Source: Archangium violaceum Cb vi76 (GTDB taxonomy: Bacteria; Myxococcota; Myxococcia; Myxococcales; Myxococcaceae). Taken from it: 64,000 nucleotides of DNA. The notes beneath the pieces are model-generated. The model was given only the letters and a program-made list of their open reading frames with translations, was not told the origin of the DNA and made no database searches. Each line of letters begins with the position of its first letter. The stretch's first letter is position 1. Positions 58,133-64,000 of the stretch are shown here, one piece after another. The DNA lies in NCBI RefSeq assembly GCF_000733295.1, contig NZ_JPMI01000352.1, forward strand, positions 1 to 64,000, in the 5' to 3' direction. Made by a program: the position numbers and the translations under genes.

Positions 58133-59490
58133 TACCAGATACCCTTCCTGATGTTCTCGATGGCCAGCAACCCGAACTCGCGCTGGCTTTCATAAGACTG
58201 CGTGCTCAACCACTTTCGCACGGTCAGTAGCGAGCCCGTAAGATCGCGGCGAATCGACGAGTAGAATGAACTGATGTGCGTGTGGAGGTCCTTGTTCAGC
58301 GGGATGATGTTCTCGGTGTTCTGAAGGGCCTGGTCCCCGAATCTTTTCACGTTGCCCGGCGTCTGCTCGACGATGTGATGCCACTCCTTCCCTGGACCCG
58401 CAGAGCCCATTGCCCTTTTAAAGCTCTTGTACGAACTCCACGCCCTGAAGCCGTTGGGAGTCACCTGGGCGGTAGTGCCGCTCGTGGTCCGGGCCGTCAT
58501 GGCGACAGCTCCAGGTGAAAGGGCGATGGTGACGTTCTCCGCACTGACAGCGACTGTCTCGACTTCTCCCACCGCCACGAGGCGGATGCCTACTTGTGTC
58601 TCCGCCTGCACAGCTGCCTGCATCGCGCCGGGCAGCTTCGGCACCTGCGCGGCCAGCCCCGGCGCCGTGTTGCCGATGGCCGCCATCGCTAGCATGGCGA
58701 ACGCACGCGCCGCGTTCCGGCCCATGACCTTGCCGTATCGCTCGCCCGCCTCGCGCAACTCGTTGAACGTGGTGGCACGGTCCGCCTCGTCCATCAGCCG
58801 CTTGAAGCCGACGACGAGGCCCCAGAAGGTATCGACGCCCACATAGCAGATGAGCGTGGCCGTCATCACGGCCGCGAGGCCCTTGGAGATCGTCACGTCG
58901 GGAATCGAAACGAGGACCATGTAGGTGGTCCAGGTCCAGAGGACCGCCGCTACCATGGCGTGGGGGTCGGCCATGCCTTTGAAAGCTTCCAACATTTCAT
59001 CCAGCACGGCGCCCTTGGCGAGGGCCATGGCCAGCGCGAAACGGCTGTCACCGGTGAGGATGGGGCTTTGGGTCAGCAGGCGCAGGCAGTCTCCTGGTCT
59101 GCCGGTGCGCTCGCACCAACGCAGATAGGCACGCGTCAACTCCACCTCCTCCGTTGTGGACTCCCCCTCCAGTTGAGCACTCGATTCGAGCGGAGTGAGG
59201 CGGTGGCTGGATGTTTCGTATGTGTACGAACCACTCCGTGCCTCTATCTCGAAGAGCTGTCGGGCGGCTTCCTGCGGACGCGCCGGGATGTGCGCGGTCC
59301 GTGCCATTCTCGCCGCGGCTTCCTTGAACTCGTCATCGCCCACCACCACCGCCTCGGCGCTGGAAGTCGGTGTGAAGACGAGGGACTCCGTCTGACCCGT
59401 GTCCAAGCGCACGGCTCGGGATGCGGTACCACATCCCAAGAGGAGCATCATCAACACTGCCGTGCAGAGTGGTTTCAGTGAATTCCTCAT
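58132..59490 (-). CDS. sitA5: SitA5-type lipoprotein toxin with HNH/AHH nuclease C-terminus, 452 aa
   Basis: A lipoprotein signal ends in LLGC (Cys20). The middle (about 60-280) is the conserved delivery region of the SitA5 family, including LTRAYLRWCERTGRPGDCLRLL, SPILTGDSRFALAMALA, and two hydrophobic helices (VAAVLWTWTTYMVLV, LAAVMTATLICYVG). The C-terminal domain is an HNH-type nuclease: GKEWHHIVEQ (Trp370-His-His372), NTENIIPL (Asn391) and HTHISSFY (His403). In M. xanthus SitA toxins pass between cells by outer-membrane exchange and kill those lacking SitI. Immunity genes follow with a one-base overlap. No sitB-like gene is next to it. Confidence 0.9.
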   Translation of the reverse strand: MRNSLKPLCTAVLMMLLLGCGTASRAVRLDTGQTESLVFTPTSSAEAVVVGDDEFKEAAARMARTAHIPARPQEAARQLFEIEARSGSYTYETSSHRLTPLESSAQLEGESTTEEVELTRAYLRWCERTGRPGDCLRLLTQSPILTGDSRFALAMALAKGAVLDEMLEAFKGMADPHAMVAAVLWTWTTYMVLVSIPDVTISKGLAAVMTATLICYVGVDTFWGLVVGFKRLMDEADRATTFNELREAGERYGKVMGRNAARAFAMLAMAAIGNTAPGLAAQVPKLPGAMQAAVQAETQVGIRLVAVGEVETVAVSAENVTIALSPGAVAMTARTTSGTTAQVTPNGFRAWSSYKSFKRAMGSAGPGKEWHHIVEQTPGNVKRFGDQALQNTENIIPLNKDLHTHISSFYSSIRRDLTGSLLTVRKWLSTQSYESQREFGLLAIENIRKGIW

Positions 59491-59524
59491 TGCACTTATA
59501 GGGCCTCACGGACCGGGGGACGGC

Positions 59525-59920
59525 TCAGCCGTGTACCACGCGTTGCACGCCCCGGCGGAGCAGCAGATCCGGCAGCTTGAAACGGTGATCTCCCCGCAGC
59601 ACCAGCCGCTCACCCTCCACCGCGCCCGTGCAGGCCAGTCCCCGCTGCAGGGCCTCGAGCCATTCCCGCAACCCGGCCGAGAGCAGGCCCAGCCCCTCCA
59701 CCACCGTCACCTCCTTGCCCGCGCGGTCGGTCTCGAGCCGCACCACCACGCGCTCGGGGCCTCCCGGTGGCGGAGTGTCGGGGAAGTCTTCCCGGCGCAG
59801 TTGGGGCTTCGTGGAGGGCAGGGTGTCACGCAACCCCTGGAGCCGGGCGAACGGGTTGTTGAATCCCTTCTCCTTCGAGTCCTGCTGGCCACTGGAGTGC
59901 TTGTCCTTCTGCTTCGTCAT
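59525..59920 (-). CDS. SUI1/YciH-family translation factor-like protein, 131 aa
   Basis: Basic Lys/Gln-rich N-terminus, then a SUI1 domain: RVVVRLETDRAGKEVTVVEGLGLLSAGLREWLEALQRGLACTGAVEGERLVLRGDHRFKLPDLLLRRGVQRV has the family's basic loop and CTGAV-GDHR segment (written here as landmarks GKEVTVVEGL, GDHRFKLPDLLL). ATG at 59920 (MTKQKDKHSS) has GGAGG at the right distance; the ATG at 59926 is too close to it. Bacterial YciH/SUI1 proteins influence start-codon selection, and some act in stress. Its gene lies upstream of the SitA gene on the same strand in the convergent order, but no operon is evident. Confidence 0.8.
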   Translation of the reverse strand: MTKQKDKHSSGQQDSKEKGFNNPFARLQGLRDTLPSTKPQLRREDFPDTPPPGGPERVVVRLETDRAGKEVTVVEGLGLLSAGLREWLEALQRGLACTGAVEGERLVLRGDHRFKLPDLLLRRGVQRVVHG

Positions 59921-60001
59921 GGGCATCCCCTCCGGGCGTCATCACATCCGTATCGCGCGTGCTCCGTCCACCTTGACTCTTCAAATCCACAGGGGGCTTG
60001 T

Positions 60002-60889
60002 GTGTCGAGAGGACGTATCTATTACGGCTTGGGTGTCTTCTTCGGGCTGCTGCTCCTGTCCTGGGTGTTCTTCCTGCTGTCCTTCTTGCGCAGGGCCCGC
60101 TTCTTCCATCCCACGGGGGTGGTCTATTCCGCCATGGCGTATCCCGCCCCCGGGCTCGCGTCCGTGATGGGCGTGGAGGTGGCCGAGCGCCTGTCCGGCC
60201 GCGCCCTGGTCCGCTTCTCGGGAGGGCTGTTCAAGCAGCATGGTAGGGCGGTGAAGACCGACTCGCTCGGGCTCGGCCTGCGCTTCTACGGTGAGCCCGG
60301 GCCGTGCACCACCAATGCGCGCGGCGGGCAGGATCTCTTCCTCGTCTCGTTCCGCTCCTTCGGGGCCATCGCCCACGACATCAAGGCCACCCACCGCGAC
60401 GATTATCTGGCCAACACCTACTGGGCCATCACGCCCTATGAGGTGAAGGGGCTCGGCCGTGTCTCGCTGCGCATCATCGCTTCGGGCGCGGGCGCCCAGG
60501 GTCTGTCGCGGGACGAGCGGCTCGAGGACGCGGTGCTGTCGGGGGCAGCCAGTCTGCGGCTCGAGATGGCTCCATGGGGGACGGACGACTACCAGCCGCT
60601 CACCGAGGTCCGCCTGGACAGCCAGGTGGAGCTGGAGGACGAGCTGCGGCTCACCCCGCATGCCGCGGGGCGCGGGCTGCGTCCGATCGGCTTCCTGCAA
60701 GGACTGCGTGTGTTCCCGTACGCCGCCAGCCATCTGGCGCGGCGGCTCTGCCATGGTCCTTCCAGGAGGTCGCTAGGAGCTGACAGCCGGCGCATCCTCT
60801 CGGACCCGAGGGCGAGCCAGCGCATGAAGGTGAACGTTCCACCTGCCTTCTCGTCCCGGAGCGAGAGTCGAGAACGGGTGGTGGGCTGA
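60002..60889 (+). CDS. Membrane-anchored protein of unknown function, 295 aa
   Basis: The GTG at 60002 follows AGGGG. One N-terminal membrane helix (IYYGLGVFFGLLLLSWVFFL) anchors a soluble domain that contains GLGLRFYGEPGPCTTNARGGQDLFLVSFRSF and NTYWAITPYEVKGLGRVSLRII as landmarks. This segment has a vague likeness to heme-catalase-type sequence but no haem ligand can be named. The last 40 residues look less coding-like, so the true end may lie earlier, at the stop of another frame near 60770. A frame disruption there is possible. Confidence 0.5.
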   Translation: MSRGRIYYGLGVFFGLLLLSWVFFLLSFLRRARFFHPTGVVYSAMAYPAPGLASVMGVEVAERLSGRALVRFSGGLFKQHGRAVKTDSLGLGLRFYGEPGPCTTNARGGQDLFLVSFRSFGAIAHDIKATHRDDYLANTYWAITPYEVKGLGRVSLRIIASGAGAQGLSRDERLEDAVLSGAASLRLEMAPWGTDDYQPLTEVRLDSQVELEDELRLTPHAAGRGLRPIGFLQGLRVFPYAASHLARRLCHGPSRRSLGADSRRILSDPRASQRMKVNVPPAFSSRSESRERVVG

Positions 60890-61009
60890 TCAATCCACGC
60901 CGGCCCTCCTGCCCGCTTCGTTGCCCGGTGCCCGCCGGGTCCATAGTTTTCCGGAGCGGGCAGGCAGGGCGCCGGAGCGGGTTCCGTCGAGGGGGCGCGG
61001 GAGAATGCC

Positions 61010-64000
61010 ATGCAAGGTGGCGATGACACGGGTGATAGGCCCATCGACGGGCCACCGGCGGCGTCCTGGCCCGATGCGCGCTTGAGTGGAATGTCCGGGG
61101 ACTCGGACCTGGATGACTCCTTCCTACGGGAAGTGGCCCATGTGCCGGTGCCCTTGCGCAGGCCGGTGCCCGGGGAGCGGTTGGGGGGCCAGGACGGCCG
61201 CCGCTTCAAGCTCCTCGAGCAACTGGGCGCGGGCGCCATGGGGTGGGTCCTGAGCGCCTGGGACGAGCAGTTGCGGCGCGAGGTGGCCCTCAAGTTCCTC
61301 GTGCCCCGCGAGGAACTGGCGGGCCTGGCGCTGGCGGAGGCCCGGGCCATCGCGCGGCTCGACCACGAGAACATCGTCCGCATCTTCGACGTCGCCGAGT
61401 GGGCCGGGCGCCCGGACGAGCAGCGCATCCCCTTCCTGGTGATGGAGCGCCTGGAGGGCGAGTCGCTCGCCCACCTCATGCAACACGAGCGGCCCGGGCT
61501 GCGGCGCACGCTGGAAATCATGATGGCCGTGGCCGCGGGGCTGGCGCACGCCCACGAGCACCACATCGTCCACCGCGACCTCAAGCCCAGCAATGTCCTC
61601 ATCACCCGCAAGGGCGGGGTGAAGCTGCTCGACTTCGGGCTGGCGTACCTCCTGGAGCCCACCACCGCGCCGGCCCCCCGTCTGCCCATGGCGGGCACGC
61701 CGCCCTACATGGCGCCGGAGCAGTGGCGGGGCGAGGCGTTGGACGAGCGCACCGACATCTGGGCCGCGGGCGTGGTGCTCTACGAGCTGCTCACGGGAGA
61801 GCTACCCTACGTGAGCACGAACCTGGAGGAGCTGCGGGCCCGGGTGTTGTCCTCCGAGCCCGTGCCGCTGTTGCGCGAGCGCCACCCGGAGCTGCCCTGG
61901 GAGCTGGAGTCGTTGCTGGCGGTGATGCTGGCGAAGGACCCCTCCCGGCGGCTGCTCTCCGCGGCCGAGCTGCAGGACGAGTTGCGCGAGCTGGAAGAGC
62001 ACCTGCGTCCCGGGCGCAAGCAGCCGAGGAACGTGGCCCCGCAGCGGCGGCAGGTGACGCTGGTGGCGTGCAAGCTCGAGGGGCTCACCCACCTCGCGGG
62101 GAGCATGGACGCCGAGGACTTCGGCGAGTGGGAGGCGGCCTTCCATCGCGGTTTCTCCAAGGTCATCCAACAGCATGGCGGCTTCGTCACCCTGTGCATG
62201 GGCGACGAGGCGCTGGCGTGCTTCGGCTATCCGGTGGCGCGCGAGGAGGACTCGGAGCGCGCCGTGCACGCGGGCCTGTCCCTGGTGCCGTCCATCCGCG
62301 AGGCGCTCCGGGAGCGGCTGCCGTGGCGGGACGGGCCGGAGTTGCGGGTGCAGGTGGGCATCCACACCAGCGTGGTGATGCTGGACGATCTTCCGAAGGA
62401 GCTGCGGGGGCGCACACCCGGCATCCAGGGGGAAGCGCCGAAGGTGGCGGCCTGGCTGGCGCTCCAGTCCGGGCCCGACGAGGTGGTGCTCAGCCGCGAG
62501 GCCCATGCCCTGGTGCATCGCGCCTTCCAGACGGAGCCGCTCGGTCCCCGCTCCTACGAGGGCTCGCGCAACATGCGGGTGTACCGCGTGCTGGGCGCTC
62601 GCCAGACGGTGTCCCGGTTCGACCGGAGGCTGGCCGTGGGGGGAGGGCTGACTCCGCTGGTGGGGCGGGAGCGGGAGGTGGAGGCGTTGCTCTCGCACTG
62701 GGAGCGGGCGCGCGCGGGGGAGGGGGGCTTCGTGTTGCTCTCGGGCGAGGCGGGCATGGGCAAGTCCCGCCTCATCCAGGAGCTGCGCGAGCGGATCGGC
62801 CGGGAGCAGGCGCTGCCCCTGCGGTTGCAGTGCTGGTCCCAGTTCTCCACCAGCGCCTTCCATCCCCTCATCGAGGCGTTGCAGCGGTTGTGGCTCTCCC
62901 CGGAGCGCGCTCCCCAGGAGAACCTGCGCGTGCTGGAGGAGTGGCTCGCGCCCTGGGCGCTGAAGCCCGTGCAGGTGGGCCTGCTGGCCTCGTTGCTGTC
63001 GCTGCCGGTGGCGGAGTCGTCGCCGCACCTGCGGCTCACGCCGGAGCGGCAGTTGGAGGAGCTGTTGGACGCGCTGGGCACCCTGTTGCTGCGGGTGTCC
63101 GCGGCGCATCCCGTGCTCCTGGTGGTGGAGGATCTGCACTGGGCGGACCCCTCGACGCTGCGGATGCTGGGGTTGCTGATGGAGCGGCTGGGGCCGGCGC
63201 GCGTCCTGGGGGTGCTCAGCGCCCGTCCCGAGTTCCGCCCGCCCTGGCCCGCGCGGCCGGAGTTCCACCCGCTCACGTTGGAGCGGATGCCGGCGGAGTG
63301 CACCGCGCGTCTGGCGAAGGAGGTGGCCCGGGGCCGGAACCTGCCCGAGGCGGTGCTGGAGCAGCTCGTGGCGCGCACGGATGGTGTTCCGCTCTTCGCC
63401 GAGGAGATGACGCGCATGCTGCTGGAGGGCGGGGCGGCGGCCTCCATCCCGGTCACCCTGCAGGAGCTGCTGCTGGCGCGGCTGGACTCGCTCCCGCGGC
63501 GTCAGAAGGAGCTGGCCTGGTGGTGCGCCGTCCTGGGCCGCGGCTTCACGCGCGAGCTGCTCGTCACCGTCACGGGCCTGCGCGAGGCCGAGCTGCGCAG
63601 GGATCTTGCGGGGCTGGTGGCGGCGGGCCTGCTGCAGCGCTACGAGGAGGCCGCCGGGCCCTGCTACCAGTTCCGCCACGCGCTCCTCCAGGAGGCGGCG
63701 TACCAGTCCCAGACGCGCGGGGTGCGGCGCGAGCACCACCGGCGCATCGCGCTCGCCCTGGTGGAGCACTTCCCTGGAATGGTGGAGCACCGGCCCGAGC
63801 TGCTCGCCCATCATTATACGGAGGCCGGGGAGCTGAAGCCGGCCATCCGCGCGTGGAAGCAGGCGGGCCTGCGCGCCAGCCGGCGCTACGCGAACCAGGA
63901 GGCCGTGAGCCACCTCACCCAGGCGCTGAAGCTGCTGCGGAGCCTGCCGGATGCCGCGTCGCTCCTTCCCGACGAGCTGGAGCTGCTGCTGGCCCTGGGA
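61010..64000 (+). CDS. Ser/Thr kinase fused to degenerate cyclase and AAA-ATPase domains (partial)
   Basis: The gene runs off the right edge after 997 codons. Order: Hanks kinase (LGAGAMGWV, VALKFL, HIVHRDLKPSNVL, DFGLAY, APEQW), then a class III adenylate-cyclase-like domain (VTLVACKLEGLTHLAG, MGDEALACFGYP) whose metal-binding Asp is replaced by Cys/Lys, then an AAA-type ATPase (LVGREREVEALL, LLSGEAGMGKSRLI, VLLVVEDLHWADPSTLRMLG) and the start of TPR-like helices. The ATG at 61010 has GGGAGA upstream. Large kinases with this chain are common in myxobacteria. The cyclase is probably regulatory only, as its catalytic Asp is absent. Confidence 0.9.
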   Translation, partial: MQGGDDTGDRPIDGPPAASWPDARLSGMSGDSDLDDSFLREVAHVPVPLRRPVPGERLGGQDGRRFKLLEQLGAGAMGWVLSAWDEQLRREVALKFLVPREELAGLALAEARAIARLDHENIVRIFDVAEWAGRPDEQRIPFLVMERLEGESLAHLMQHERPGLRRTLEIMMAVAAGLAHAHEHHIVHRDLKPSNVLITRKGGVKLLDFGLAYLLEPTTAPAPRLPMAGTPPYMAPEQWRGEALDERTDIWAAGVVLYELLTGELPYVSTNLEELRARVLSSEPVPLLRERHPELPWELESLLAVMLAKDPSRRLLSAAELQDELRELEEHLRPGRKQPRNVAPQRRQVTLVACKLEGLTHLAGSMDAEDFGEWEAAFHRGFSKVIQQHGGFVTLCMGDEALACFGYPVAREEDSERAVHAGLSLVPSIREALRERLPWRDGPELRVQVGIHTSVVMLDDLPKELRGRTPGIQGEAPKVAAWLALQSGPDEVVLSREAHALVHRAFQTEPLGPRSYEGSRNMRVYRVLGARQTVSRFDRRLAVGGGLTPLVGREREVEALLSHWERARAGEGGFVLLSGEAGMGKSRLIQELRERIGREQALPLRLQCWSQFSTSAFHPLIEALQRLWLSPERAPQENLRVLEEWLAPWALKPVQVGLLASLLSLPVAESSPHLRLTPERQLEELLDALGTLLLRVSAAHPVLLVVEDLHWADPSTLRMLGLLMERLGPARVLGVLSARPEFRPPWPARPEFHPLTLERMPAECTARLAKEVARGRNLPEAVLEQLVARTDGVPLFAEEMTRMLLEGGAAASIPVTLQELLLARLDSLPRRQKELAWWCAVLGRGFTRELLVTVTGLREAELRRDLAGLVAAGLLQRYEEAAGPCYQFRHALLQEAAYQSQTRGVRREHHRRIALALVEHFPGMVEHRPELLAHHYTEAGELKPAIRAWKQAGLRASRRYANQEAVSHLTQALKLLRSLPDAASLLPDELELLLALG

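Noticed and set aside
1-64000. CRISPR arrays, tRNA or rRNA genes, and full secretion-system clusters
   Set aside because: None were seen in a read-through of the sequence; no repeat-spacer arrays or tRNA-like cloverleaf with CCA-adjacent stem was recognised.

Overview
The window is high-GC DNA with the gene content of a fruiting myxobacterium, most likely of the Cystobacter/Archangium/Myxococcus group. The evidence is an intact mrpA-mrpB-mrpC developmental locus, SitA-type lipoprotein toxins with immunity genes, a retron-type reverse transcriptase, Hanks-type kinases and a membrane-spanning MutS-like protein. No tRNA, rRNA, CRISPR array or complete insertion sequence was seen.

Layout. 1-3.6 kb: end of a secreted protein, a caspase-fold-like protein, and a MutS-like membrane ATPase whose 3' end lies in a 38-bp dispersed repeat. 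3.7-7.1 kb: mrpC, mrpB and mrpA on the minus strand, with a 273-bp control region upstream of mrpC that holds a sigma-54-like promoter, MrpB-type upstream repeats and an MrpC-type palindrome. 7.4-12.2 kb: a Flp-type pilin, an STT3-like oligosaccharyltransferase and a YfhO-like membrane protein. 12.2-21.1 kb: a minus-strand operon of three unrecognised genes, including a 1751-residue protein that joins a C39/papain-like domain to an M23-like peptidoglycan endopeptidase domain, plus a truncated copy of the secreted partner. 21.1-24.0 kb: sensor kinase and substrate-binding lipoprotein operon. 24.1-30.9 kb: a lipoprotein nuclease toxin with DUF3396 immunity, behind two tandem membrane spermidine-synthase-like genes.

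31-36.7 kb: an SDR, an unknown protein, a HEAT-repeat/aldo-keto-reductase-like fusion, a 263-bp inverted-repeat element that breaks a gene, and an orphan immunity-like gene beside a toxin remnant. 37.2-42.7 kb: a large lipoprotein toxin with two tandem immunity paralogues. 43-50.2 kb: a lipoprotein with NGLAF repeats, an SDR, a retron (predicted msr-msd RNA plus RT), a GST, an alkyltransferase-like protein, a degenerate amidohydrolase and an RlmI-like methyltransferase. 50.2-57.4 kb: a frameshifted multi-domain hybrid kinase, a Ser/Thr kinase, truA and a membrane protein. 57.4-59.5 kb: a SitA5-type HNH toxin with tandem DUF2019 immunity genes. 59.5-64 kb: a SUI1-family protein, an unknown membrane-anchored protein and the start of a kinase/cyclase-like/AAA protein.

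The strongest theme is self/non-self conflict. Four separate toxin/immunity loci or remnants, two of them with tandemly duplicated immunity genes, sit within about 36 kb together with a retron and an effector-like three-gene operon. The other theme is developmental and environmental signalling (mrpABC, two further histidine kinases, two Hanks kinases).
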